A stretch of DNA of 64,000 nt from Corythucha ciliata (GCA_038030265.1 CM075939.1:27881253-27945252); one strand, 5' to 3'. Positions 23,746 through 34,223 are shown, numbered from the stretch's first letter. The notes: generated by a model not told the origin, from the sequence alone. Made by a program: numbers and translations.

Positions 23746-23790
23746 CGGTGGCATGGCCAACCGGATAGAGCGCGGCGCGCAGCGGGCAGA
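23746..23790 (+). repeat. tRNA 5'-half-like fragment (A-box only)
   Basis: GGTGGCATGGCCAACCGGATAGAGCGC (cited in part) has the A-box form TGGCNNANNGG followed by GATAGAGCGC, like a D-arm. No anticodon stem, T-arm or terminator follows. It may be a SINE head or a truncated tRNA copy. Confidence 0.4.
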
Positions 23791-23910
23791 AATGGCCAAT
23801 TTTCAAAGAAAATTATGGTTTTCCGATTCTAAATTGCTTGCTCTTACACGTTCATGACTTGAGGAATCCTCAAGGAACGCTCAGAGATACGGGCAGTAGT
23901 ATTTGGAGAC

Positions 23911-24153
23911 TTAAGGTCGATTCAGACTATTCGGACGTGACGTGGGAACACGCTGCACCACGTGTGATACAAAATTCCAGAAAAAGGATTTGGTTCGTTT
24001 ACGTTCACATTGCCCGGACGTGACGTGGGATGCACGTGTGCGTCGTTCAGAGCATTCTGAACATAAACAAATAAAAGCCTTTTCTAGAATTTTGTATCAC
24101 ACGTGGGAATGCGTGTTCCTACGTCACGTCCGAGTAGTCTGAATCGATCTTAA
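23911..24153. mobile_element. Foldback MITE, TTAAGGTCGATTCAGACTA ends
   Basis: Left and right arms (TTCGGACGTGACGTGGGAAC on the left, GTTCCTACGTCACGTCCGAG on the right) are complementary for over 90 bp. It directly abuts the PIF-type MITE at 24154, so elements are stacked head to tail here. Confidence 0.7.
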
Positions 24154-24303
24154 GGCCCGTATGCTAAGTCGCTCCTCGAAACCTCGACTCCAACCTTCCT
24201 CGCAAACTGTAGAATCATACATGTTATTTTATAATTTTTCCACTTTGTGAGGGAGCTTTGAGGTTGAGGAAAATTCGAAGAACGACTTGGTATACGGGCC
24301 TAA
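24151..24303. mobile_element. PIF/Harbinger-type MITE with TAA duplication
   Basis: GGCCCGTATGCTAAGTCG (24154) and CGACTTGGTATACGGGCC (to 24300) are the inverted ends, flanked by TAA on both sides. GGCC-type termini with a 3-bp TWA duplication are diagnostic of PIF/Harbinger. It shares its ends with 45.96 kb and 59.47 kb. Confidence 0.75.
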
Positions 24304-24749
24304 AGCTTTGGTTTCCTAGAAAAGCGGTGCCATAATAATATTACGGTAGAAAATTTCCCTTGTTAATCAAGCCATAGTTGCCTAGAAAGCGGTAAACAGA
24401 CAGCGGCAAGGCTTCCATCGCGACGGTGGTGATGAACGTTTTTTTCCTCGTTGTTTTAACTGTTTGGTAGTAATTTCTTTTAACATCAGAATAGAGTCGT
24501 TTTCGGACGGTATTATTTACGATTTCGTCGCCGTCCAGCGTCCAGGTAGTTTTCAGGCTCATTGTAAACAAAAAACGTTCACCGTCAACGTCAAAAACCG
24601 TTGATGAACAGTTCATCACCGTCATGAACGCCTGTCTCATTCGAAGCGGTGCCGCTGTCTGTTGACCGCTCTCTGCTCTCTAGGCAATTTCAAAGAGGAT
24701 TTTTTCTACCGCTGTATTACGGTACCGCTTTTCTAGGAAACCAAAGCTT
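24303..24749. mobile_element. Foldback MITE, AAGCTTTGGTTTCC ends
   Basis: AAGCTTTGGTTTCCTAGAAA pairs with TTTCTAGGAAACCAAAGCTT, and inner blocks (AGCGGTGCC, TTGCCTAGA, GGTGATGAACG) pair as well. The open frame within is a palindrome artefact. Confidence 0.75.
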
Positions 24750-24817
24750 AAGTGGAGAATTTCTAAATTCAACAAATGAGTAACAGTTTCCATCGGAATT
24801 GAGCCTTCCCTCACATT

Positions 24818-25005
24818 TATATTGTATATTATGAGGGGTATTCATGATCGGAAGTTTAACATATGTTATCGACGTAAACCCTGTTATTTCGTATTTTTTG
24901 TGTTCAGTTTCTCCGTTTCTATGGCCTTACCCATCTGTTCGGAATTTAGCAAATAGCAAATACAAGGTTTAACATTTTTCATGAATACCCCTATTATGTA
25001 TATCG
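24818..25005. mobile_element. Small MITE, AGGGGTATTCATGA ends
   Basis: AGGGGTATTCATGA near 24834 and TCATGAATACCCCT near 24992 are inverted, with ATTATG on both flanks (a possible 6-bp duplication). About 160 bp, non-coding. Confidence 0.65.
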
Positions 25006-25592
25006 TATATATGTTATAGGCATAAAATCCCTAGGAATTCTATAAAATGCCTAGATCACACAGGCAAAGTATGAAATTAGTTCGATTTCCGATGTCCGAA
25101 CCGTCAACATCTCGGGGTGAAATAGCAGTGCGTGAGCGGTTTAACTCTGAAATCAGGAGACTCCGTTCTGAAACAGCAAAAAACTCCATTTTTCTCAGCG
25201 ACGCATCGTATGATGAACTCATGCAAGATGTTCGTGAGGCAAAAGAAAGAAGAATTTGAAGTGCAACCCAAAGTGCCGCGGTTCCGGAGCTTGTTGCAAC
25301 AAATGATGTACATTTTATTCTTTGATTAATAATTTCGATATCTTCACTGGATTTTTTTTTATTCAATAGAATTCTTTGCGTTTGTAAAATGGCACGAATT
25401 TCATACTTTTCCTAATCCGCTTTGGGCATTGTGTAGAATGTCTAGGCATTTTATAAAATACCTAGGCAATGAGTTTTAATCGGGAAGAAATTACAGAAAT
25501 TATGCACTTTGCCTAAAACGTCTAGGCATTGTGTAAACTGCCTAGGCATTGTACACAATGCCGGAATTTCACACTCTGCCTATAACATATAC
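25006..25592 (+). mobile_element. Short TIR transposon with truncated N-terminal ORF
   Basis: TATATGTTATAGGCA at the left end is inverted as TGCCTATAACATATA at the right. Both subterminal regions carry repeated CCTAGGCATT or AATGCCTAG boxes (25030-25055 and 25425-25560). An open frame starts at 25047 with MPRSHRQSMK and includes FLSDASYDELMQDVREAKER before stopping at 25259. This looks like the N-terminal part of a KRBA2/Ginger-like integrase-type transposase, a low-confidence resemblance from memory of the family. The catalytic core is missing, so it is probably a non-autonomous deletion derivative. Confidence 0.5.
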
Positions 25593-25858
25593 ATGACCAA
25601 TTTTAAGTGTTTCAAAGCATTGTAACTAAGCCCACCCGAGCCTCTTGGAAGACAGTGCATACGTAGCAATGGAAGGCACTTTGAAAACATGTTAAAATGA
25701 AAAAACGTTTTAAGAGAAAAGTCGAGGTACTCATCTTGCGGTTATTAAGGCATAAGTGGTTTCACCTTATTCACTCTTCCGGGAAGGCCAAGGAGATGTT
25801 ATCCATCTATAAATCGGGATTTAAACCAGCAGTCAATTTGAAATGAAATGTCAGGTCA

Positions 25859-26053
25859 TTACCTAATTGAAATATTAAATAGAAGGGGCCCCAGAATTAA
25901 ACCCTGAGGCACACCAGACAGGACCACACGAGCGTCCGACAAGCGATCATTGACCTGTACACTCTCCAGATACGAACGAAGCCACTTCAACGACACTGGA
26001 TCCAGTCCGTAATGCGCAAGCTTAGCCACAAGAAGGGGATGGTCGACCAAGTC
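25859..26053 (-). pseudogene. Non-LTR retrotransposon RT fragment
   Basis: On the minus strand DLVDHPLLVAKLAHYGLDP leads to SLKWLRSYL and then VVLSGVPQGLILGPLLFNI. FDxVDH...KL...G and SGVPQGxxLGPLLF are two adjacent conserved blocks of LINE-type reverse transcriptases. It is cut off before the YxDD block. The clade cannot be fixed from 65 residues. Confidence 0.75.
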
Positions 26054-26754
26054 TCTCTTTCTCTTTGTTGGTTTTTCTTTGTTCTGCAAGTACCAGAGTT
26101 TCAGTTCTCTTATGAACTCAGAAACACCTCTCTCATCATTGTGGCTGAAATTCCACACACATCCATCGTACATTTTGGAGACTGTTTACTGTACCTAGCG
26201 TATACCTTTAGAGATCTCCCTGAATTTAAAGGAGGTAGCTGGAGGACCTGGCAAATTTGTTGAGGGTACTCAAACTGACAAGCGTGGTTCCTTCGAGTTT
26301 CGGTACGTCTTCACGGTGAAGCGGCGAAGGACGCATCTCGCACTTGATTAACGGCTTATACGGCCTTATTTAAATTCGGCGAGTGTTAAAGAAAGTTTGA
26401 GTTGAGTCTCTTTTGGAATTCAGCCGATTGGAGGAGTAGTTGGATGTGATGCGCTCTTGTTTTGGCTCTTTGAGCTCGTTGACGGGTTGCTTCCGATGCT
26501 GCGAACTGGATCGTTTGCGTTAGGCAGCTGATGGCTCTATTCACCTAACGGTGAGGTTTTACTTTTCTTGAACTCTTCACACCGAGTACACCGAATAATA
26601 GATATATACGGTTTGGGGGTCCTTTCCAAACTTTCCTCCAAATTCTATTCCATTTACGTTAGAATTTTTGTAGTTTTCCCCATTAGTACAGGAAATAAAG
26701 CCAGAATAGCGGCAAAATTCGGCCCAATTTCGAATGTGGCTTAAAACATTCCTT

Positions 26755-27880
26755 TTGATGTATACTTTGAGGATTCGAAGAGTCCGCAACGATATCAGGT
26801 AAAGCGATCGATTTTTTTAAGGGCGGGTATAGACGTTGGCCTGCAGGGGATGAAAAAAATTGCTCGAACGAGGTGACTAATGCAGTGCAGTTGTGTGTGC
26901 TGAGTCGATAATTATCAGCCCAAGTAAGTGGGTTGATTACTTCTCGAGTTATGGCATAATTTGAACGAAAAAACGTTATTTTTGGCTTGATTAGTTTATT
27001 AAAATCCCCACGCCCTACATTTAGTGATGACTGATAAAGTTGATGTCGTTTCTGAAGTTGTTTTTGGTGCTGAACCAAATGCACGGTAGCTCGATTCTCT
27101 GAGATCAATATCATTTGACTTATGAACGAAAATACCTGAAAATACACGATTTTTTCTATATTTAAAAGTGCCCTAAAAAATGTGTATCATGATTTACGCA
27201 GTACTGACCATTTTCTCTCATCGTACGCAGTTTTTTGTGCTGAATTGAATGAGCTATAGTGAGGATCGGTAGTAACAATACTTTTTGAGTTACGGACAAA
27301 CATCTCCAGCATTTTTAAAGAATTTGTCCTTATATTTGTGGGCGTATCTCAGAAAATATTGGCCCCAGCGATCCCTGCAAAATTCGATTAAGCACAAAAA
27401 ACTACGTAAGATCAGAGAACATGGTTAGTCCTGCCCAAAATCTTGATACACATTTTCATAGCACATCAAAGTATCGGTAAAAACTCGTTTTTTCGGGTAT
27501 TTTCGTTAGTAACTCAGAGAATATTGATCGCAGAGAAACGAACCACCATGCATTCGATTCAGCGCCAAAAACTACTTCAGAAATCACATCTACGTCAACT
27601 GCATTGCTAAACGTTGGACGTGAGGATTTTTGGTATTATTTAAGCCAAAATTCAAGTTTTTTGGTACAAATTACGTCATAATTCAAAAAATAATCGTCGC
27701 ACGGACTTGTGGTTGATTTTTATCGACTCGGCACACAAAACTACATAGGATTAGACACCCCGTGCGGGCAAATTTCTTCACCCCTTATAGCGTTGAGTTG
27801 GCCAACCGTGCCCCCGAAGCCGTGTTTTGGCTTCTCAATTTTGTGGTTAGTGGAACATGGAAATAAAAATCCTTTCACAG
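26755..27880. mobile_element. Long foldback related to the P-like element 5' region
   Basis: The left arm (26755-27130), reverse-complemented, aligns with the right arm (27490-27850) over blocks such as GTATTTTCGTT, GAGAATATTGATCGCAGAG, AAACGTTGGACGTGAGG and TTTTTATCGACTCGGCACAC. The arms are about 70 percent similar by eye. A third, single-orientation copy occupies 54540-54918 and 55187-55375, next to the P-type transposase. The middle (27180-27480) holds further degenerate repeats of the same block. It is non-coding. Confidence 0.65.
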
Positions 27881-28703
27881 GTGTCGTCTGATTCCGTGTT
27901 TTATTTTGTTTTCGCAATGCATAAACGACCAAAAGAAACGTCTCAAAATCGGGCTTTTGTGGTTACTTATGGTGGATATCACCACCATGGACATGACAAA
28001 GCCGAACCTTCTTTACATGTAGCAGTAGAATGCAGTGCGTTGTTTTCTTTAAGCCCGACTTTATTTTAAGCCAAACCTTAAATCCACCATCTGTATTTTT
28101 TGGTCCATTTGATAATGATTGTATCATACTTTGTGGAACCACCCCTCGGATTTAGAAAAAACTGAATCGCAGCCACCGTGTATCGTTCAGATATACTTTA
28201 AAGAAATTATTCAACGAAAGATGAGCTAAGGCAATTCGTTAAAGCCAACTGTGCTTGCATAACCAACTTCAAGTCGTCCTTCTCTGTAATGTAATGGATT
28301 TCCCTTGGAACACCCCATCTTCCTCGAATTGAAATAATCAAATATAGCCGAATATTCGCCGCTTCTCAAGCTGAGATTGGTTGGAAGAGGAAGCAAGAAA
28401 GTGGGCAAGAGAGTGATTGAAATAGAAGAGTAACTATTGAAAGAGATGGAACATTGAACTGGTTGTTTTCATTGGAAGAGGAGCACTCATTCCTCCCCGC
28501 CAAGCCTCTTTTTGTTGGAGGGTGAAAACCTTTTTTGAGATATTTTTTTTTGTGATTGTTTATTACTTTTCTTGGAAAGTAAAATTATGTATAATAAATG
28601 GTCTTGTTAAACTAATGCTTAATTACATTATGTGTTCAAGAATTCTAGATAAGGAAAACTAATAATTAATTTGTCTTCCCCTCCCTTCTAACCTTGTTTG
28701 CAG

Positions 28704-28860
28704 CCAAAAGGGAATGGAGACGCAATCGACGAACGATGATGATCTTGTCTATAATAGCCATTGTGTTCGCTTTGTCGTGGCTTCCAATGACCGCATTCAG
28801 TATTATGGCTGAATGCGTGGAGGCCTACGTGGTGCTGGGTGGAGGGAAGTGGGTGGTAGA
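28704..28860 (+). CDS. Neuropeptide F/Y-type GPCR, TM6 exon
   Basis: The exon begins after TTGTTTGCAG with two bases that complete the split alanine codon. It reads KREWRRNRRTMMILSIIAIV, then FALSWLPMTAFSIMAE. Basic residues ahead of TM6 and the S-W-L-P signature are class A GPCR hallmarks, and RRxRRTxxxLxxIAIVF...SWLP is the NPF/NPY receptor pattern. The donor end is uncertain: the frame stays open to 28879, but several GT dinucleotides follow MAEC, so the coding part may stop earlier. No TM7 exon (NPxxY) was recognised downstream. Confidence 0.8.
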
Positions 28861-28879
28861 GGAGGAGTATCTCCTATAA

Positions 28880-29530
28880 GGGCCGTATTCAGAGACCTTC
28901 CTTACCGGAGCCTTAACTTGTGCAAAGAGCATACGGTTTATTAAAATGCATCACCTGTTGTTGAAGCACTTTAAGTAGGCCTTAAGTTAATTTTCAGTAC
29001 TATTAAAAATAGATAGTCTCTCCACTTTTGTTTTTGATACGCCAAAAGCGCTTTTCAGCTACTTAGAGCCGTCGTCAGTGGCTGGTTAACGTTCTTCAAG
29101 AATCACGATTCATATAAATAATATATAAATAAATTAAATAACTTTAACAATAAAAATCGAACAAAACTTACTAAAAAAATTTTCCCCGAGGTGATTACAC
29201 CTGGTCATAACATCAACTGAAAGAAAGAAAAAATGAAATGAAGAGCTACGAGATCACAAAGATTATCACAAAACTGGTAGGAGGGGAAGGGTCATATGGC
29301 AAATTTGCATCGTGAAGACTCCGCCCGAAGAGACGAAAGAAGAGGGGAGAGGGCACTGTTAATTGCTCCAGTGCGTTCATTGAGGCAATTAACATTCTGG
29401 CGATGAAACTCTTGATTAATGAAAATTCCTTCGATGGTACCGATCAATCTCTTTTTTCTCTCCATCATAAGGATTCCCCCTTCGTGAGTCGGCTGATGTG
29501 TGTTGATGTTTGACAAGTGGTATAACACCA
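28880..29530. other. Repeat-derived intronic sequence
   Basis: 28876-28990 opens with GGGCCGTATTCAGAGACC, resembling GGCCCGTAT MITE ends. At 29040-29095, read on the minus strand, is a CTGACGACGGC...GCTGAAAAGCGC block like the tails at 29.57 and 63.5 kb. Nothing coding was seen. Confidence 0.4.
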
Positions 29531-29539
29531 CGGTTTCAT

Positions 29540-29640
29540 TTTATTGTGACTCAACTCCCTGTGATAACCACTGATGATGACCCTGAGCGGTTGAAACCTG
29601 TTTTGGTTAATAATAAAACACCCGTGGAGTGACAACATCT
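29540..29640 (+). repeat. Retroelement 3'-tail-like cassette
   Basis: CCACTGATGATGACCCTGAG, then CGGTTGAAACCTG and TTAATAATAAAACACC. The CTGATGA...GAAAC order followed by AATAAA is like the 3' region of Penelope-type elements and resembles a hammerhead core with an imperfect stem II. Confidence 0.4.
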
Positions 29641-29801
29641 CGTACTTATTTCGTCCTGAGTTACTCCATTACAACGGCATAACGAATTGTGTCTTTCCTC
29701 CACCAACCTACCCACAAGCAGACACGTTATGAAGTGGAAGCAGGTTAACCATTTGAGTACAAAGAACTGTTGATCTCGGAGAAATAGATAGGTATCGTTT
29801 T

Positions 29802-30044
29802 CTACCCACCAACTGAATCCGGAGGGGTAAGACAATATTCTGAGCGCTGAACAGTTGTTGATTCGTTGTTAGTGAAAACGTAAACCAGCACTCTGCCGTC
29901 GGCATTCTGCACATTATTCAGTTGATTCATCTCAAGGAAATTAATTATCTCGTACGTCTCCACGGCAAATCCACCTCCAGAAGCAATGTTGAAGTCACCA
30001 GCCACCAGAAACCGATGTCGAGGATATTTACGACTGTCCACCAC
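29802..30044 (-). pseudogene. LINE apurinic-type endonuclease fragment
   Basis: The minus-strand frame reads YPRHRFLVAGDFNIASGGG, then FLEMNQLNNVQNADGRVL and FTNNEST. The GDFN motif preceded by a hydrophobic strand and followed by a N-x-LD-VFTN-like segment is the C-terminal half of the exonuclease-endonuclease-phosphatase domain of LINEs. It stops at 29802, and further remnants in other frames continue to about 29700. Clade undetermined. Confidence 0.65.
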
Positions 30045-30059
30045 AATAAGGACACCCCG

Positions 30060-31160
30060 CCTATTTTTTTGGTACTATTTGTTGCACTACGGTCGGTACG
30101 GAAGACCTTATAATCCTTAAAACATTATACCTTATAAGACCTTTTAAATTTCACTGATAGAAATTCCACCATGCAACCAAGTTTCCGACAAACAAATAAT
30201 CTCGACATTAGCACTCCAGACCGCCCACGCCAACCCAGTTTTCGTCCTTACACCCCTCACATTTTGGTAAAACACTGTTACACATTCGCGAACCGAGTCC
30301 GCCGAGAACGTTGGGTTCGTCATTCGCTTATCAACTCTATATCCGAAACGTCTGGACTAAAAGAAATGAAAGATGAGGCACCTGACTGGTCTTTAGGCTT
30401 GGAATTACCACTAAATTCAGAGTCAAATGTTTCCTTTTAACGGCTGGGTCAATCTCATTTATAAAATATGTGAAACTTCTCCCATGTTCGATTCATCAGA
30501 ATAAGAAACAATTGCTTGACACCAGCCCTGTTGAGGCTCTCTCCACTAAAGACGAATTGTCTAGGCCTGAAAATGGAAGGAACGAATAGCTGCGTCCACA
30601 CTATAGTAACAAAATTCTGTTACATTACTAACTAGTTATATAACTTTGTTATGTATAACTTTGTTTTTTTTTTGTTGTTTGCTTGTTAAACAACTATTTA
30701 CAACATTGTTCACATTGATCAAGCTATCAGTAACAAGTTGCATAAACATATCGAAGGATGAATGTGGTCACAAAATGTCATCAAGCGTGGAGGAAGGAAG
30801 TCATGCTGTCCGCGGGCTTGGCCTTCCATAGGACCCGATGATCCGGTACAATCCAATTGATAGAAACGTCATGGGTCTTTCTCTACTCCATGGCGATTGA
30901 ACCTTCTCACACACGAAGTCCCGCTTCACTCCAAATGGAATCAACTGCGAGCATTCCTACTCCCATTCAGACGGGCCGTGCAAGGCGCACTTCTTGGTGT
31001 GCAAAAATGCCTGGCGTGTACAGTTTCAGAAGAAGTTTATTCAGAATTGAAGTTTAAACAATTATTGACATCAAATCTGTACCACCGCACTTCACCACGA
31101 TTTATTCAGAATGTTATACGTTTCTTTGATCTTTACCGACACGAGTCGGGTAACTCATAA
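30060..31160. other. Unannotated intronic DNA
   Basis: I see no TM7-like exon, RNA gene or paired repeat. A T-rich block lies at 30655-30675. Confidence 0.4.
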
Positions 31161-31179
31161 CTCGTCTGAGATTTTTGTC

Positions 31180-32323
31180 GAAATTCTGATTTTTTGGCAG
31201 AAAATCGCGATTCCACAGCTGTCCATTAACATTTTGAAATGACCAAACATTTTGAAAGCTAGGAAAATCATCTATCAGAACGGACGTCATGCTTCTTTGA
31301 CTAAAAGTACTGGAAACCCTCTTTTTCTTCGCTCAAAGCTCAAGGTTACTGGAAGTATTTTTTTGTAACGGATTTTTAAAAATGTCCTACCGACTTTGCT
31401 TTTCGAATCTGCAAACTATCAAAAAAACTTGCGTGTCAATTGAGCTTTCTAATGACCCCCAAACTTCTTGAAATAGTCGTCTGTAATGCCCTAAAACATA
31501 GCCCTGATCACCAAAAATCGTGATTTTTTAAAGAAAAATGTGCCCAATAGCAAACGTTTAAAGTGAGATTTATGATAAAACTGATAGCCGGCAAGATTGT
31601 TTCTAGTTTTCGATTGGCAAGATTCATAGATACAATGAACATCGACTCGAAAACTAAGATTTCCTTGCCGCCTAGTAGTCTTATTATTCAGTCTTACTAT
31701 AACGTTGACTTCCAGGGATGAACGCGTATGACGTTGGGAGTTAGAACCAGAGGAGAATCATGAAAATTGCACCGAGGGTGCGGCCCAGTCTCTATTTCGA
31801 CCGTTCAGACCATCAGCTATCAAATTTACTAGGTCCTGGTCTCATCAGCTGTACGTTGCCGGACTTCTGGCCGGCCTGGTGAGACCAGGACCAAATAGCT
31901 CTTCCTGCCTGAGGGACTGAAGTCGAAACGGAGACTGGACCGTAACCTCAGTGCTATTTTCATATTTTGATTTTTGGGTACAGTTTCTTTCTGAACATCA
32001 CGATTTTAGGTGATCCGGGCTATGGCTTAGGGCGTTACAGACGACTATTTCAAGAAGTTTGGGGGTCATTAGAAAGCTTAATTGATACGCAAATTTTTTT
32101 GATAATTTGCAGATTCGAAAAGCAAAATCGGTAGCAGGGGGACATTTTTAAAAAAACGCTTCGAGCGAAGAAAAAGAGGGTTTCTAGTAGGTACTTTTAG
32201 TCAAAGAAGCATGAATTAGCTGAAAAGATAATTTTCCTAGCTTTCAAAATGTATGGTTATATCAGAATTTTAATGGAAAAACAGCTGTGAATTCGCGAGT
32301 TTCTGCCAAAAAATCAGAATTTC
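31180..32323. mobile_element. 1.1-kb foldback with a second element at its apex
   Basis: GAAATTCTGATTTTTTGGCAG at 31180 pairs with TGCCAAAAAATCAGAATTTC ending 32323. Pairing continues through TGCTTCTTTGACTAAAAGTA, GATTCGAAAAGCAAA and GTCTGTAACGCCCTAA-type blocks to about 31540 and 31970. The open frames inside are by-products. It lies in the last recognised receptor intron, so a read-through pre-mRNA would contain a hairpin several hundred base pairs long. Confidence 0.8.
31769..31954. mobile_element. MITE at the foldback apex
   Basis: GCACCGAGGGTGCGGCCCAG and CTGGACCGTAACCTCAGTGC are inverted ends. Inner blocks (AGTCTC...GAGACT, GGTCCTGGTCTCA...TGAGACCAGGACC) also pair. It sits at the centre of the 31180-32323 foldback. 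Confidence 0.7.
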
Positions 32324-32936
32324 AGGGGAAATCACACGAAAAATCGTATCTCCTGAACGGTGCAAGATATAACGCCTGGGAAGGTCGTGTTTATTTCCAT
32401 TTTTCATGTAGTTTCATCCTAACTTTTTTGCATCACTACCAAAAATTCATGTTCCCGCTTTGCAAAGTGACTTCCACCAACGTTTTTTGTTTGTCTTTTT
32501 CCTGTCTTCAAGAGCACAATAAGCGGAGCGTGATAAACGGAAATGTATTCGTGGTTGCTTCCACTTGTTGCTGGAGTGTACCCTGACCCCGTCAAGCCAT
32601 GGTAATATCTACGAGCACGTAAGGTTGAAACGGCAAGAATACTTCCACGAAAAAAGACGAGGAGGAAAGTATTTGCCCGCCAAGGCGTAGGAAGACTGGG
32701 GTGCTCTGATTTTGAAAATTCCAGAAGTCTTAATTACTTTTTATTTCTCGTGGTTCTGCTTTGATGTAAGGCACTTTGGAGACTTGCAATAAAAACCGTT
32801 CTTCCCCATCTGTTCTCTCGAAAATAATGCGAAAATTCACATTAGTTGGCATTGATATACGTATCGGGAATTATTTATTATGCTAATATTTGAAACTGTT
32901 GCTCTGTGGATTTTGTATTTGCAAATTTATTTACAG

Positions 32937-33156
32937 GCGTGAGTTCAGGCTGTTTAGCCACGGTAGTTCGGAAAGAAATCGATCTAAGAGACGTCAGGCG
33001 GAGAGAAACCGACGGATCAGTCAACCGCAAATCACTCTCGTCCGCCAGGACCGCCGAACGAGTACCACTTGTTTTACAACGGTCACCTCTTCGAATACTC
33101 GGCGTCCGTCGTCATCATTCACGCTACTTCCATTGTCGACCGTTGACAACATATAG
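32937..33156 (+). CDS. Probable last coding exon of the receptor (C-terminal tail)
   Basis: After TTTATTTACAG the frame gives (R)REFRLFSHGSSERNRSKRRQ, then a Ser/Thr-rich end and a stop TAG at 33154. R-(R/K)-E-F directly after a splice junction is the usual start of helix 8 after NPxxY in NPF/NPY-type receptors, and a basic then Ser/Thr-rich tail suits a GPCR C-terminus. The junction is phase 2, consistent with an unseen preceding exon ending in two bases plus G. A second frame is also open through here to 33244, so the reading frame rests on the REF match. TM7 itself was not located. Confidence 0.5.
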
Positions 33157-33956
33157 GCCTCGCTGGCCTCTTCGAGGCGTCGACGCAGTAGTGCCGTTTC
33201 TGTGCGTCGCCCGAGAGGCCCGGTTGAAGTTTAATAACGAATAGAGAAAGGGATCCCCTTTTATTCCCTTTGTGACGTCTTCTTTTTTTTCTTTTTTTTT
33301 CCTTCGTTTCTTTTCTTCCTTTTTTTTTCAAAAGAAATTGTCTGATGCAACGTGTATGTGCACATTATGGAAAGGGTTGCCCCTTTGAGGCCCGCCCATA
33401 TTTTCTATTTATACCCTCTGTAGTTTTCTAAGTTCCCCTCTCTCTCACTCTCTCTGCGACCAGAAAACGTATCCAGCTGTTGCCTTGATTTCCCGTCCGT
33501 TAATTATTTACCTTCTCATCTTCAATATCAATGGATGAAAATGGTTCCTCTTGTACAGTATTGTAAATAATAATCTAACTCTTGTCTAAACGTTTGTATG
33601 CCATTCTGGTGTGGGACAATCTGAATCGCCAAGTTTAATAATGTATAACTTAGTAGAATTTTGTAGATTTAGCTACCTACAAGAAGACTAGGAAGGACTT
33701 CGTGAGGTGTATTTTATCTACTCCTTGTACCAAACATTGTGTTTACCTATTTAAGAAAAACTAAAAAAGTTGACCGAGGATGAGTTATGAGCCCAACTTA
33801 TCCGAACGTCACATGTCCCCTTGTCCATCCTTCTATGTTAGCAAAGCACACGACCAACCACCTTTCTTAATTCTGTGCTTTAATATCTCGCCGGTTTCTT
33901 GTACAGTTTATTTATACCTCTACACTTCATTTCTGTGTTACCATCGTTGAAATAAA
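33157..33956 (+). other. Likely receptor 3' UTR with poly(A) signal
   Basis: The stretch after the stop has CT-rich runs (33280-33330, 33425-33455) and a canonical AATAAA at 33951-33956, followed by a GT-rich segment. No other gene is seen before C1GALT1 on the opposite strand. Confidence 0.5.
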
Positions 33957-34223
33957 ATTCAAATAGCGATAGTGTTTTGAGAGCTTCTGATGATTAAACA
34001 TTCGGTTATGGCGAATAATCGTTTGGACGCAAATTGTGGACAAGCAGTGGCTCACCATTCACGTGAGTATTTTCACGTGTGCGTCGTGTTAAATGAATGA
34101 ACGCAAAGAAAGAGCAACATGAGCATAAATAGGACTTGCAAAACATTAGCGTCAGGAGTTATAATGAAGCATTTATTAACTGCAAGGTTAACTTTTTGGA
34201 CGATGATGATGATTAATAGATTT

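Larger units (their letters stand above)
22617..23800. repeat. CAGGGTGATC-ended repeat interrupted by a tRNA-bearing element
   Basis: GCAGGGTGATCGATTTTGGC at 22616 resembles the CAGGGTG ends of the foldbacks at 8.5 and 17.6 kb. The sequence runs to 22962, is broken by the tRNA-bearing element, and resumes after the duplicated CTAAATCTCTTCA. The right terminus is not identified. Confidence 0.4.
12694..28703 (+). other. 16-kb repeat-filled receptor intron
   Basis: GTAAGC donor at 12694 and TTGTTTGCAG acceptor ending 28703 bound this intron. Its contents are mostly foldbacks, MITEs and retroelement scraps listed separately. Stretches in which I see nothing recognisable are 12694-13930, 14140-14880, 15070-15870, 16400-17590, 18180-18410 and 18680-22600, apart from simple repeats at 16019 and 20938. 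No other host exon was recognised in it. Confidence 0.75.

Noticed and set aside
30171..30440. 89-residue plus-strand open frame as a gene
   Set aside because: It lacks known motifs and splice context, and lies beside a minus-strand LINE endonuclease remnant. Nothing supports it beyond being open.
32287..32640. TM7 exon of the receptor at about 32560-32620
   Set aside because: A donor-like CACGTAAGG follows a short open stretch, but the translation has no NPxxY and does not fit TM7 hydrophobicity.
33230..33331. Lys/Arg-rich 70-residue minus-strand protein
   Set aside because: It is the complement of a CT-rich low-complexity tract in the receptor 3' UTR.
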